Positions 27,071 through 36,284 are shown, counted from the first letter of the stretch. The stretch: 64,000 bases of DNA from JACVRM01 sp963839815 (GCA_963839815.1 CAWIWF010000005.1:1-64000), one strand, 5' to 3'. Numbers and translations: made by a program. The notes: a model not told the origin generated them from the letters alone.

Positions 27071-27501
27071 GTGCTGATGGCCTCCTCGATTCGTGGGTAG
27101 GTGCCGCAGCGGCAGAGGTTCCCCGCCATGGCGTGCCGAATCGTCTCTGCGTCCGGCTCGGGGACTCGCGCCACGAGCGCCGCCGCCGACACGATCTGCC
27201 CGGGAGTGCAGAAGCCGCACTGGAGCGCGTCGGAGCGGACGAACGCGTCGACCAGCGGGTGCTCTCGCAAGCCTTCGATCGTCGTCACCTCACGCGCGCC
27301 GACGGTGTGCGCGAGCGTGATGCAGGCGAGCACGGGCACGCCGTCGAGCTGGACGGTGCAGGCGCCGCAATGACCCTCGTTGCAGCCGATCTTGGTACCG
27401 GTCAGGCCGAGGTCGAGACGCAGCACGTCGGCGAGCGAGCGCTCGACCGGCACGTCGATCGGGTGGGCGCCGCCGTTGATCTGCAGCGTCAGCTCAGGCA
27501 C
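27058..27501 (-). CDS. Molybdenum hydroxylase [2Fe-2S] subunit (CoxS/XdhC-like)
   Basis: 147-residue electron-transfer subunit with two [2Fe-2S] clusters: a plant-ferredoxin-type site in IGCNEGHCGACTVQLDGVPV plus the following Cys, and the helical second site CGFCTPG with LCRCGTYPRIEEAI. Start GTG 27501 overlaps the amidohydrolase stop by 8 bp, so the four genes 28645 to 23944 form one operon. Confidence 0.93.
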   Translation of the reverse strand: MPELTLQINGGAHPIDVPVERSLADVLRLDLGLTGTKIGCNEGHCGACTVQLDGVPVLACITLAHTVGAREVTTIEGLREHPLVDAFVRSDALQCGFCTPGQIVSAAALVARVPEPDAETIRHAMAGNLCRCGTYPRIEEAISTWRD

Positions 27502-28645
27502 CGGCTGTGACCGCCAGGATGTCGGCGAGGTAGATCATGCGGAAGGTCGCGCGCATGAGCTGCCGCCGCTCGTCGTCCTCCTCTGCCTCCGGGAGCACCC
27601 GCCAGAGGTCGCGCGCCGTCTCGAGCAGCTCGCGGATGCGGTCGCGCTCCTCCTGGTAGCCGTCGCGCTCGAGGCAGGTGTTGAGCGCGAGGCCGAGCAC
27701 GCCGACCGTGTCCGCCTGCCGTGTCCAGAGGAGCGGCGTCGCCATCGACAGGTACTGGTGGATGCGTGCGAAGGCGATCGGCTGGGCGAACGGCTCGCCG
27801 CCTCGTGGCTCGGTCAGCTCGGGGGGCTCGCGACCATCAGCGATCCCGGCGGCTCCTTCCCAGAGCAGGCCGCGGATCTGCGCCTCGTCCAGACCGGCCC
27901 GGCGGGCGACGCGCAGCGCGATCAGGACCGAGCCGGGCAGCTGGCCGTAGGGGTAGTCGGAGGCGTACAGCACCTGCTCCGGCGACACCTGGTGCATCAG
28001 CGCGAGCAGGTCGAGCGGGCTCCAGACGGAGGTGTCGAAGAAGACCCCCGGCCGCTTTGCGAAGTAGTGCACCAGGCCCGAGAGGTCGGCGATGCCGGCG
28101 TGGGCGATGATCAGCTGCGAGCCGGGGTAGCGGTCGACGAGCTCCGAGAGGTGGTCGGCGATCGGCGGGAGGCCGCGCCCGCCGTGGATGAGGATCGGCA
28201 CGCGCCGGTCGGCCGCCAGCTCGAAGATGGGAGCGAGCCGCTCGTCGTTGATGTCGAACCGCTGCGCGCGAGGGTGCAGCTTGATACCGCGGGCGCCGAG
28301 GTCGAGGCAGCGCGTCGCCTCCTCGACCGGCTGCTCGGTGATGTCCAGGCGGACGAACGGGATCAGCCGATCGCCGGAGCGCGCGGCGAACTCCAGGGTG
28401 CGGTCGTTGGCAGCCCGGAAGGCGGGATGCCGGTCGGGCTCGTCGAGGCAGAAGACGAAGGCGCGGGTGATGCCGTAGCGCGACTGGATCGCCTCCAGCT
28501 CCTCGTAGTCGCCGCGGAAGCCGTCGATGTCGAGGCCGAGGTGCACGTGCGCGTCGAACGTGTCGCAGCCTGCGGGAACCTCCCGGCGGAGCTGCTCGTC
28601 CCATGTCTCGATCAGCGCGCGCTCGCGCTCCAGCACCTCCTCCAC
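27494..28645 (-). CDS. Amidohydrolase-2 family metal-dependent hydrolase
   Basis: TIM-barrel hydrolase or decarboxylase (383 aa). Metal ligands: HxH in DTFDAHVHLGLDIDG, the lysine-strand GIKLHPRAQRF, His in VPILIHGGRG and QLIIAHAGIADL, and Asp in VLYASDYPYGQ. The C-terminal 120 residues are an extra helical part. Being first in the molybdenum hydroxylase operon, it probably acts on the same compound, for example opening or decarboxylating a ring product. The start GTG 28645 is divergent from the lipoprotein gene, 56 bp away. Confidence 0.82.
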   Translation of the reverse strand: MEEVLERERALIETWDEQLRREVPAGCDTFDAHVHLGLDIDGFRGDYEELEAIQSRYGITRAFVFCLDEPDRHPAFRAANDRTLEFAARSGDRLIPFVRLDITEQPVEEATRCLDLGARGIKLHPRAQRFDINDERLAPIFELAADRRVPILIHGGRGLPPIADHLSELVDRYPGSQLIIAHAGIADLSGLVHYFAKRPGVFFDTSVWSPLDLLALMHQVSPEQVLYASDYPYGQLPGSVLIALRVARRAGLDEAQIRGLLWEGAAGIADGREPPELTEPRGGEPFAQPIAFARIHQYLSMATPLLWTRQADTVGVLGLALNTCLERDGYQEERDRIRELLETARDLWRVLPEAEEDDERRQLMRATFRMIYLADILAVTAGA

Positions 28646-28701
28646 GCGCCGGAGTGTACGTCAGAGCGCAGGGGCTCCAGGGGCGGCAGAATGCGCTTCC
28701 G

Positions 28702-29283
28702 GTGCGGATCTCCGTGATCGCAGCGGTCGTCCTCGCGCTCGCTCTCGCGGCCGCCACGGCCGCGTGCGGCGGCAGTGAGGAGCCCACCGCGGAGCCCTCG
28801 GCACAGGGGAGCGATGGCCTCCGCTTCACCCGCGACGACGGCTCGGATCTCCAGCTCCCGGCCGGTGTGCGCGCGTGGTGCGGTGCGTTCGACGAGGACA
28901 ACCCCGAGGTGGAGGCCGTGCTCCTGCTCGGCGCCGAGATCGGGGAGCCGGCCGCCTCCTTCTGGGTCGTGCACGCCGTGCGCGCCGACGTCGCGCGGCA
29001 GCCCGCGACCACGCTGCCCAACGAGTTCGTGTACACGGAGCCGCGCGGCGCCTCGCTCTTCGTGCTCGACGCCGGGCGGAACGGCAACGAGCTGTCGTCC
29101 TCCGAGGAGGAGTCGAGCGGCGTGATTCGCGTCGAGCTCGAGGGCTGCGACCCGGGCAACGAGGTGCGTGTCGAGCTCGACGACGTCGTGCTCGGGAGCG
29201 AGTTCTCCGACGGGCCGCCGGTGCGTGCCCACGGCTCGGTGGTCGCCGAGATCGGCGACGAGCCGCGTAGGATCGGGGGGTGA
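28702..29283 (+). CDS. Lipoprotein of unknown function
   Basis: 193 residues from GTG 28702. The signal VRISVIAAVVLALALAAATA ends in a lipobox AAATAAC (Cys at about 21), followed by a Glu/Ser/Thr-rich tether and one domain (LQLPAGVRAWCGAFDEDNPE, ASFWVVHAVRADVARQP, GVIRVELEGCDPGNEV). The two conserved-looking cysteines could pair. I do not recognise the domain. It overlaps the peptidase gene by 4 bp (GTGA), so the two are coupled. Confidence 0.7.
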   Translation: MRISVIAAVVLALALAAATAACGGSEEPTAEPSAQGSDGLRFTRDDGSDLQLPAGVRAWCGAFDEDNPEVEAVLLLGAEIGEPAASFWVVHAVRADVARQPATTLPNEFVYTEPRGASLFVLDAGRNGNELSSSEEESSGVIRVELEGCDPGNEVRVELDDVVLGSEFSDGPPVRAHGSVVAEIGDEPRRIGG

Positions 29284-30416
29284 CCGACGTGCTCATCTTC
29301 GGCGACTCGATGGGGTCGCCCGCGATGCGCCACGAGGTGCCGGTGCCGGTCCCGGACGACTTCGTCTACGCCGAGCGGGACGGTCGCCGCTACGTCGCGA
29401 TCTACTCGCACGAGCTCACGCGGCTGCGCGCGGCCGACGGGCTGGACGTGCACGCGTTCGAGGAGCTCGGCCGGGACGAGCTGATCGCCGCCGGCCTCTC
29501 AGGCGTCGAGCTGCTGCAGGAGCTCGCCCTGCGCGCCTGCCGCGACGTCGGCATCACGAGCGCCGCCGTCCCGCCCTCGTTCCCGCTCGCCGTGGCGGAT
29601 CACCTGCGCTCGAACGGCATCGATCTGACCCCGGACCCGACGCTGTTCGCCGGGCGCCGCCGGGTGAAGAACGAGGCCGAGCTGGCCGGCATCCGGCGCG
29701 CGCAGCGGGCCTGCGAGGCGGCGATGGCCGCAGCGGCGGAGATGCTCCGGCGCGCCGACGTGCGCGACGGCGGTCTGGTGCTCGACGGCTCACCGCTCAC
29801 CTGCGAGCGGATCAAGGCCGTCCTCAACGGGATCTTCAGCGAGCACGACACCGTCGCGGACGAGTTCATCGTCGCCCATGGGCCGCAGACCGCCATCGGG
29901 CACGACATGGGATCCGGCCCGATCGCGCCGGGCGAGCCCGTCGTCCTCGACCTCTTCCCACGCGACCGCGAGTCCGGCTGCTACTCGGACATGACCCGCA
30001 CCTTCGTCGTCGGAGACGTGCCCGACGAGCTGCGCGAGTTCCACCGGCTGACGCTGGAGGCGCTGAAGCTGTCGCTGGGCACCGTCCGCGCCGGCGTCGT
30101 CGGGCGCGATGCGCACCTCGCGGTGTGCTCGTTCTACGAGGAGCACGGTCACCCCACCCAGGCGTCGAAGCAGGCTGGCACGGTGCTCGAGGACGGGTTC
30201 TTCCACGGGCTCGGCCATGGGGTCGGACTCGAGGTGCACGAGGAGCCGGGCCTCGGTATGAGCGGCCACGAGACGCTCGTCGCCGGTGACGTCGTCACGC
30301 TCGAGCCGGGCCTCTACCGGCAGGGCTTCGGCGGCTGCCGGCTCGAGGACATCGTCGTGGTCACCGAGGACGGTGTCGAGAACCTGACCGACTTCCCCTA
30401 CAACCTGGAGCCGTAG
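29280..30416 (+). CDS. M24-family metallopeptidase (Xaa-Pro aminopeptidase-like)
   Basis: 378-residue pita-bread hydrolase. The C-terminal catalytic domain has all five dimetal ligands: Asp in VVLDLFPRD, Asp in GCYSDMTRTF, His in GLGHGVGLEVHEEP, Glu in VTLEPGLYRQ and Glu in CRLEDIVVVT. The N-terminal creatinase-like domain is short. Substrate recognition (Pro in P1') is typical of the family but not shown. GTG 29280 overlaps the lipoprotein stop. Confidence 0.88.
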   Translation: MTDVLIFGDSMGSPAMRHEVPVPVPDDFVYAERDGRRYVAIYSHELTRLRAADGLDVHAFEELGRDELIAAGLSGVELLQELALRACRDVGITSAAVPPSFPLAVADHLRSNGIDLTPDPTLFAGRRRVKNEAELAGIRRAQRACEAAMAAAAEMLRRADVRDGGLVLDGSPLTCERIKAVLNGIFSEHDTVADEFIVAHGPQTAIGHDMGSGPIAPGEPVVLDLFPRDRESGCYSDMTRTFVVGDVPDELREFHRLTLEALKLSLGTVRAGVVGRDAHLAVCSFYEEHGHPTQASKQAGTVLEDGFFHGLGHGVGLEVHEEPGLGMSGHETLVAGDVVTLEPGLYRQGFGGCRLEDIVVVTEDGVENLTDFPYNLEP

Positions 30417-30489
30417 TGCGCGGCCACGTCGTTCCTCGCCGAGACCACCCGCAGGGCTTCAGCCAGGCACGGCGCCGGAGGCCCCGCCC

Positions 30490-32439
30490 GTGACGCAGGC
30501 GATCGAGACCATGTTCCTCGAGGAGCGGCGCTACGAGCCGACTCCCGAGTTCGCCGCGCGGGCCAATGCGAAGCCGGAGATCTACGACCGCGATCCGGAC
30601 GAGTTCTGGGAGACGGAGGGTCGCGGGCGAGTCACCTGGTTCGAGCCGTTCACGGAGCTCTACGAGTGGGAGCTGCCGTACGCGAAGTGGTACCTGGGCG
30701 GCACGCTCAACGTCTCCTACAACTGCGTCGACCGGCACGTCGAGGCAGGGCTCGGCGACCGGGTCGCCTTCCACTGGGAGGGCGAGCCGGACGGCGAGCG
30801 CGGCTCGCTGACCTACGCCGAGCTGCAGCGGCAGGTCGTCCGCATGGCCAACGTGCTCAAGGAGCTCGGCGTCCGCAAGGGCACGCGGGTGGCCATCTAC
30901 ATGGGCATGGTCACCGAGCTGCCGATCGCGATGCTGGCCTGCACGCGCCTCGGCGCTCCGCACACGGTCGTCTTCGGCGGCTTCTCGGCCGACTCGCTCT
31001 CGGACCGGGCCAACGACATGGGCTGCGAGGTGCTGATCACCCAGGACGAGGCCTGGCGGCGGGGCACCCCGGTGCCGCTGAAGCGCACGGCCGACGCCGC
31101 CATGGCCGCAGCTCCCGGGATCCGGGCCTGCCTCGTCGTCCGGCGCACCGGCAACGAGGTTCCGATGACCGAGGACAGGGACAGGTGGCTGCACGACTTC
31201 GACGTCTCGGACGATCCCGCGACGTGCCCGCCCGAGCCGATGGACAGCGAGGACCTGCTCTTCCTGATGTACACGTCGGGGACGACCGCCAAGCCGAAGG
31301 GGATCACCCACACGACCGGCGGCTACCTCGTCGGCGCGGCGACGACGCACTCGCTCGTCTTCGACCTGAAGCCCGAGGAGGACGTCTACTGGTGCGCGGC
31401 CGACATCGGCTGGATCACCGGCCACAGCTACATCGTCTACGGGCCGCTCTGCAACGGCGCCACCTCGGTGATGTACGAGGGCACGCCCGACTACCCCGGC
31501 AAGGACCGCTGGTGGGAGATCGTCGAGCGCTACGGCGTCACCATCCTCTACACGGCGCCGACGGCGATCCGCGCGCACATGAAGTGGGGGCCGGAGCACG
31601 CCGCCGAGCACGACCTGACGAGCCTGCGCCTGCTCGGCTCGGTCGGCGAGCCGATCAACCCCGAAGCCTGGATGTGGTACCGCGAACACATCGGCGGCGG
31701 CCGGACACCGGTGGTCGACACCTGGTGGCAGACGGAGACCGGGATGATCATGATCACGCCGCTGCCGGGGGTGACGACGACGAAACCGGGCTCGGCGACC
31801 AAGCCCTTCCCGGGCGTCGAGGCGGGGGTCTTCAGCGAGTCGGGCGAGAAGGTCGGCCCGGGCGGCGGCGGCTATCTCGTGCTCACGCGGCCCTGGCCGG
31901 CGATGACTCGCGGGATCCACGGCGACGACCAGCGCTTCCGCGAGACGTACTGGTCGAAGTACCCGGGCGTCTACTTCGCGGGCGACGGTGCACGTGTCGA
32001 CGAGGAGGGCGACTACTGGCTGCTCGGTCGCGTCGACGACGTCATGAACGTCTCCGGCCACCGCATCTCGACGATCGAGGTCGAGTCGGCGCTCGTCGAC
32101 CACCAGCAGGTGGCCGAGGCGGCTGTCTGCGGCCGGGCGGACGACCTCACCGGCCAGGCGATCGTTGCCTACGTGACGCTCAAGGGAGGCAACGAGGGCT
32201 CGGTGGAGATGCTCGAGGAGCTCCGCAGCCACGTGGCCGACAAGATCGGTCCGATCGCGAAGCCGGCGAACATCGTCTTCACGCCTGAGCTGCCCAAGAC
32301 CCGGAGCGGCAAGATCATGCGCCGCCTGCTCCGCGACGTCGCCGAGAACCGGCCGCTGGGCGATACGACGACGCTTGCAGACCCCACCGTCGTCGAGGAG
32401 ATCAAGACGCGGGCCGAGTCCGACCCCGGCGAGGAGTAG
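30490..32439 (+). CDS. acs: Acetyl-CoA synthetase (AMP-forming)
   Basis: Activates acetate to acetyl-CoA through acetyl-AMP (649 aa, the usual length). Acs-type N-terminus WELPYAKWYLGGTLNVSYNC, P-loop LLFLMYTSGTTAKPKGI, acetate-pocket Trp motif VVDTWWQTETGMIMITPLPG, hinge and motif GRVDDVMNVSGHRIST, and the regulatory/catalytic lysine in PKTRSGKIMRR. The start is GTG 30490. Short intergenic regions on both sides suggest its own promoter downstream of the peptidase gene. Confidence 0.96.
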   Translation: MTQAIETMFLEERRYEPTPEFAARANAKPEIYDRDPDEFWETEGRGRVTWFEPFTELYEWELPYAKWYLGGTLNVSYNCVDRHVEAGLGDRVAFHWEGEPDGERGSLTYAELQRQVVRMANVLKELGVRKGTRVAIYMGMVTELPIAMLACTRLGAPHTVVFGGFSADSLSDRANDMGCEVLITQDEAWRRGTPVPLKRTADAAMAAAPGIRACLVVRRTGNEVPMTEDRDRWLHDFDVSDDPATCPPEPMDSEDLLFLMYTSGTTAKPKGITHTTGGYLVGAATTHSLVFDLKPEEDVYWCAADIGWITGHSYIVYGPLCNGATSVMYEGTPDYPGKDRWWEIVERYGVTILYTAPTAIRAHMKWGPEHAAEHDLTSLRLLGSVGEPINPEAWMWYREHIGGGRTPVVDTWWQTETGMIMITPLPGVTTTKPGSATKPFPGVEAGVFSESGEKVGPGGGGYLVLTRPWPAMTRGIHGDDQRFRETYWSKYPGVYFAGDGARVDEEGDYWLLGRVDDVMNVSGHRISTIEVESALVDHQQVAEAAVCGRADDLTGQAIVAYVTLKGGNEGSVEMLEELRSHVADKIGPIAKPANIVFTPELPKTRSGKIMRRLLRDVAENRPLGDTTTLADPTVVEEIKTRAESDPGEE

Positions 32440-32448
32440 CGCGAGGCA

Positions 32449-33294
32449 TCAGCTCGTGCGGCAGGCCCGGCCGGCGACCGCCGGGACGTAGGCCGCGCAG
32501 CCCGTCGTGACGGCTGTCCGGTGCGTCGCCAGGGCCGCGTAGACGATCCTCCGGCCGGCCACCACCGAGAGCAGGGCGCCGTCGAAGCGACGGCCGCCGA
32601 TGCCGAGGCGCGAGCGGAAGAGGCGCAGACCCCGGCCGCCGAGGAAGGAGGCCGGCTTGGCGGTCGTCACCGTCACGACCGGCGCCTTGCCGAACGGGTT
32701 GTACCGCTCCAGCCGCACACGGACGCCCAGACGCCTCGCGTCGCGGCGCAGTCGCGCGGCCAGGGTCTCCCAGCGGCCGTCCGCCGCCTTGCCGAGCGAG
32801 CGGATGCCGGGCCGTACGGCCCAGCGCTCGAGGCCCCAGTCGGGCCGGGCGAGCGGCCGGAGGAAGCGCGGGTCGACCTCGGCGCTGCCTGCCGCTGCCG
32901 CATAGGCGACCGCCCGGCTCAGGCCTCGGCGCGCGAAGCCGTCGCGGATCGCACCGGCCGCGATCTCGGCTTCCCAGCCCGCGCGTCCCTGCAGTGCGAA
33001 GCGGTTTCTCTGCGGGTCGCCCGGCCGCCCGCGGACGACGATGACGAGGGTGCGCGTCGCCGCCGGCGCTCCGTCGGGGGCCGCCAGGATCGACACGCGC
33101 GAGATGCGAGTGCCGGGCATGCGGCAGAGGATCCGCTTGACGGTGGTGCGCTCGGCCGCCGTGCCGCCGGTGACGGTGCGCGCGCACCCACCCGCGGCGG
33201 AGGCGTTGCCCGCCAGGGCGAGCGCAATCCCGGCGGCCGTCACGCCCGCCGTCACGGCGAGACGTACATGCCGCCGCGGTGAGCTAGCCGGCAC
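32449..33294 (-). CDS. Exported protein of unknown function
   Basis: 281 residues with a cleavable signal peptide (basic MPASSPRRHVRLAV, hydrophobic core, cleavage near GNASAAGG). The mature part is basic, Arg-rich and contains four or five Cys (GGCARTV, RILCRMPGT, TTGCAAYVPAVAGRACRTS) that may pair. No family recognised. Its ATG overlaps the stop of the seven-module gene by 11 bp, so it is made from the same transcript. Confidence 0.65.
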   Translation of the reverse strand: MPASSPRRHVRLAVTAGVTAAGIALALAGNASAAGGCARTVTGGTAAERTTVKRILCRMPGTRISRVSILAAPDGAPAATRTLVIVVRGRPGDPQRNRFALQGRAGWEAEIAAGAIRDGFARRGLSRAVAYAAAAGSAEVDPRFLRPLARPDWGLERWAVRPGIRSLGKAADGRWETLAARLRRDARRLGVRVRLERYNPFGKAPVVTVTTAKPASFLGGRGLRLFRSRLGIGGRRFDGALLSVVAGRRIVYAALATHRTAVTTGCAAYVPAVAGRACRTS

Positions 33295-35686
33295 GCCGGT
33301 TCGTGAAGCGGAGCTCGGTGGTGCTGCCGGCGCTGATGTTGGCGCAGGCTCGCGTCGATGCCGGCGTCGGGCACGTGCGGGCCTCAGACGGCGGGTCGAT
33401 CGTGATCGACGGCGGCAGCTCGGAGCCGGGCGGCAGCGTCTCGGTCACCTCGACGGTCGTCCCGGCTGCGATGCCCGGGAAGGAGGAGCAGGCCCCCGTC
33501 GGGATCGTGGCTGCGCTCGCCGGCCCGCCGAGCAGCAGCCGGATGACGAAGTCGTACGGCTCCCCGGCCGCGACGCCGACGCCGGCGACCTTGCAGATCC
33601 TCAGCGTGCCTGTAGCGGGAGCGACGGTGCTGTTCGTGGCGACGACCTCCGTCGGGCCCGAGCTGACGTTGGCACAGACGCGGTTCGCCGCCGGGGTCGG
33701 ACACGCCCGCTCCTCGCCGGCCGGCGTCACCGCAAACGCGACGCGCTCGCCCGGGGGCACCGCCTCGGTGATCTCCACCGTCGAGCTGACCGTGAAGTCG
33801 CGCAGCGTCGTACACGAGCCCACCCCGACGTACACGGTGCGGGGGAAGCCGCTCGGGAGGATCCGCACGGTGAACCGGTAGAGACCGGCGATTCCCGGGC
33901 TACCGGCTGCCTTGCACAGCCTCACCGGCACGGGTCCGGGGGCGGCTCGGTTCGTGAACAGCACCTGGGTGACGAGGCCGGCAACGACGCGGGCGCAGAT
34001 CCGGTTCGACTGCGGCAGGGCGCATGGCTCTCCGGCGGAAGCCGGCAGCACCTCGCGGCCGTTCACCTCCACGCCCGGAGGCACGGACTCGGTGACCTCG
34101 ACCAGCGCTTCGCCATCGAAGGCGCCTACCAGGGCACACTGCCCGGCTGGGACGACCACGGTCATGGCCTGGCCCGACGGCGCCTCGCGGACGGTGAACG
34201 TGAACTCGCTCCCGGGCGACACGCCGGGGCCGGCCACCTTGCAGACCTTCACCTGGCCGGGCACGGCGGTACTGCGGTTGACGAACTTGACCTCGGTGAC
34301 GCTGTTGCCCCTGATCGACACGCAGACGCGGTCGGGGCGCCAGGCCGCACACCGCTCGGTGCGATCCGCCGGCAGGACGTAGCGGGCGGCCACCTCGACG
34401 CCGACCGGCAGGGTCTCCGTCACCTCGAGCGTCGTGCCGTGCTCGAACTCGCCGGCGTCGGCGCAGCTGCCCGCGGGGACGATTACGGGCGCGCCGGCCC
34501 CACCTGCCACATCGCGCACCGTGAACGTGAACTCGGTGCCGTGGGTGATGCCGGGGCCGGCGATCTTGCAGAGGCGCAGGCGACCCTCTCCCTCGATGCG
34601 GCGGTTGGTGAACGTGATCTCGACGATCTCGCCGGCGGCGATCAGCGCACAGGCTCGCTCGGGGTGATCGCCGGCACAGCCACGCCGGCTCGTGGAGGGC
34701 ACGACCTCGCGTCCGGCCACTTCGATGCTGTCGGGCAGCGATTCGGAGACCTCGATGACGGCGCCGTCATCCCACCCGCTCTCGAGCACGCACTCGCCTG
34801 CGCGGACGACGATCCGGCGGAGCAGACCCGTGGCGGGATCGCGAATCGTGAACGTGAACGGGGCGCCCGGCTCGACGCCTGGCCCTGCCACCTTGCAGAT
34901 CCGCACGGCGCCGCTCTCGACCGGGCGATTGCAGAAGACGACGATGGTCCGGTCACCTGCGGGCACGCTGACCGCCGCAGTCCGGTCCCGCGCCCACGCG
35001 AGCCTGCCGGTCGGGATCGTGCGCACGCCGCAGAGGCCGGTGCCGGCGAGCCCGCGCTCGGTGACCGTCACCTGGCCCGCGGGGACGTCGAAGGCCTCGG
35101 CGCACGCCGGCTGTGTCACATCGCGCGACACGTGGATCGTCGTGCGCCTGCCCGCGGCATCGAAGGCAAAGGTCCCGGTCAGCCCGTCACGCGTCTCCTT
35201 GCAGATCTGGAGCGAGCCCTTGGGCGCCGCCTTGTTGCAGAAGACCACCGTCGTCTCGGTCTCGGGCCCGCCGGCCGGAACCGTGACCGCCGCCGTTGCG
35301 CCGCGCGTCCAGGCCAGCCGGCCGGGCTGCACGGTGCGGATCCCGCAGAGCTCGGTTCCCGGCGCGGCCCTCTCCGTGACGCTGACCTGACCGGCGGGCA
35401 CCTGCAGGGCCGGCGTGCAGACAGGTTGGGTCGCCCCCGGCGTCAGCGTCACGTCGGTGGTGCGGCCGGCGAAGCTGAAGCCGAACGTCCCGGTCAGGCC
35501 GCCCCGTGTCTCCTTGCAGATCTCGAGGAAGCCCTGTGGCGGCGGGGGGGCTGCGAGCGCGGGCGGGCCGGTGAGCAGGAGCGACGCGGCGAGGACGACG
35601 GGGAGCGCGAGGAGTCGGGCCACCTTCCCCTGTGTCGGCGCACAGGGGGATTCCTTGACCGGCCGAGGCCGGCGGGCGACGTGCAA
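33284..35686 (-). CDS. Large exported seven-module repeat protein
   Basis: 800 residues. The start TTG 35686 is chosen because a near-perfect AAGGAGGAG lies just before it; a signal peptide follows (hydrophobic residues about 24-46, cleavage after ALA). The mature protein is seven repeats of about 105 residues: two of type A (53-153, 158-254: LEICKETRGGLTGTFGF ... TTVVFCN) and five of type B (259-363, 368-472, 478-581, 586-687, 694-797: RICKVAGPGVEPG ... FTFTVR ... VEVTE ... FTNR). Each has a Cys in the opening strand and two or three more, suggesting a disulfide in each module. The pattern recalls bacterial prealbumin/SpaA-like beta-sandwich repeats used in surface stalks, but no LPxTG anchor is seen. 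Function unknown. Confidence 0.75.
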   Translation of the reverse strand: MHVARRPRPVKESPCAPTQGKVARLLALPVVLAASLLLTGPPALAAPPPPQGFLEICKETRGGLTGTFGFSFAGRTTDVTLTPGATQPVCTPALQVPAGQVSVTERAAPGTELCGIRTVQPGRLAWTRGATAAVTVPAGGPETETTVVFCNKAAPKGSLQICKETRDGLTGTFAFDAAGRRTTIHVSRDVTQPACAEAFDVPAGQVTVTERGLAGTGLCGVRTIPTGRLAWARDRTAAVSVPAGDRTIVVFCNRPVESGAVRICKVAGPGVEPGAPFTFTIRDPATGLLRRIVVRAGECVLESGWDDGAVIEVSESLPDSIEVAGREVVPSTSRRGCAGDHPERACALIAAGEIVEITFTNRRIEGEGRLRLCKIAGPGITHGTEFTFTVRDVAGGAGAPVIVPAGSCADAGEFEHGTTLEVTETLPVGVEVAARYVLPADRTERCAAWRPDRVCVSIRGNSVTEVKFVNRSTAVPGQVKVCKVAGPGVSPGSEFTFTVREAPSGQAMTVVVPAGQCALVGAFDGEALVEVTESVPPGVEVNGREVLPASAGEPCALPQSNRICARVVAGLVTQVLFTNRAAPGPVPVRLCKAAGSPGIAGLYRFTVRILPSGFPRTVYVGVGSCTTLRDFTVSSTVEITEAVPPGERVAFAVTPAGEERACPTPAANRVCANVSSGPTEVVATNSTVAPATGTLRICKVAGVGVAAGEPYDFVIRLLLGGPASAATIPTGACSSFPGIAAGTTVEVTETLPPGSELPPSITIDPPSEARTCPTPASTRACANISAGSTTELRFTNRRAG

Positions 35687-35775
35687 CGGCTCCTCCTTTC
35701 TCTCGCCGGCGGGGCCTCAGCCGACGAGATTCCCCGCTCCGCGGGCCGATGCAGGTGACCCCGGCGACGGTACCA
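35687..35775 (-). promoter_or_regulatory. Structured leader of the seven-module gene
   Basis: Read on the minus strand, this leader can form a nested structure. The inner hairpin is CCCGC-GGA-GCGGG (plus-strand 35733-35745). An outer stem pairs the CCCCGGC segment near 35759-35765 with GCCGGCGGGG near 35705-35714. GGGGAATCTCGTCGGCTGAG lies between them, and the ribosome site AAGGAGG follows directly. This is the layout of a cis-regulatory RNA, but I could not match it to a known riboswitch class. Confidence 0.35.
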
Positions 35776-35837
35776 GGGCGTCCAGACGGCCTCTGACCGC
35801 ACGCGCGCGGCCCGCCGTGCTCCTACCATTGGCGCCA

Positions 35838-36284
35838 GTGGCGCTCGACGATCACCGGCGGCTCGGCGTCTCGCTCTTCAACCACGTCTGGGAGTTGATG
35901 CAGCGGCCCGATCGCACGCCCGAGGAGGTGGACGAGATGATCCACGCCGCCCACGCGTCGCGGTATCACTGGGGGCGGATCTCGGAGGGGATCGAACGGG
36001 CGCGCGGCGACTGGCAGTGCTCGCGCATGTACTCGGTGCTCGGACGCGGAGAGCCGGCTCTCTGGCACGCTCGCCGTTGCCAGGAGCTCGTCGAGGCGGC
36101 CGACGACGCCGAGGACTGGGACCTTCCGTTCGCCTACGAGGCGCTCGCTCGTGCGCACGCTGCGGCAGGCCACGCGGAGGAGGCCGCCCAGTACGCCTCG
36201 CTCGCGCGTGAGGCCGGCGCGTCGGTCGCCGACGAGGAAGACCGCAGGCTCCTCGACGAGGCGCTCGCGACGCTGCCCGCGTAG
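35838..36284 (+). CDS. Conserved hypothetical helical (TPR-like) protein
   Basis: 148 residues from GTG 35838 (VALDDHRRLGVSLFNHVW). It is almost entirely helical: PEEVDEMIHAAHASRYHWGR, ALWHARRCQELVEAADD, FAYEALARAHAAAGHAEEAA, the last resembling a tetratricopeptide helix pair. Probably cytoplasmic; no catalytic motif. The TAG overlaps the GTG of the next gene, so it is coupled to the beta-lactamase-like protein. Confidence 0.7.
   Translation: MALDDHRRLGVSLFNHVWELMQRPDRTPEEVDEMIHAAHASRYHWGRISEGIERARGDWQCSRMYSVLGRGEPALWHARRCQELVEAADDAEDWDLPFAYEALARAHAAAGHAEEAAQYASLAREAGASVADEEDRRLLDEALATLPA

Noticed and set aside
35687..35775. A c-di-GMP, c-di-AMP or TPP riboswitch
   Set aside because: None of the conserved core strings could be found by eye; only a generic structured leader is claimed.
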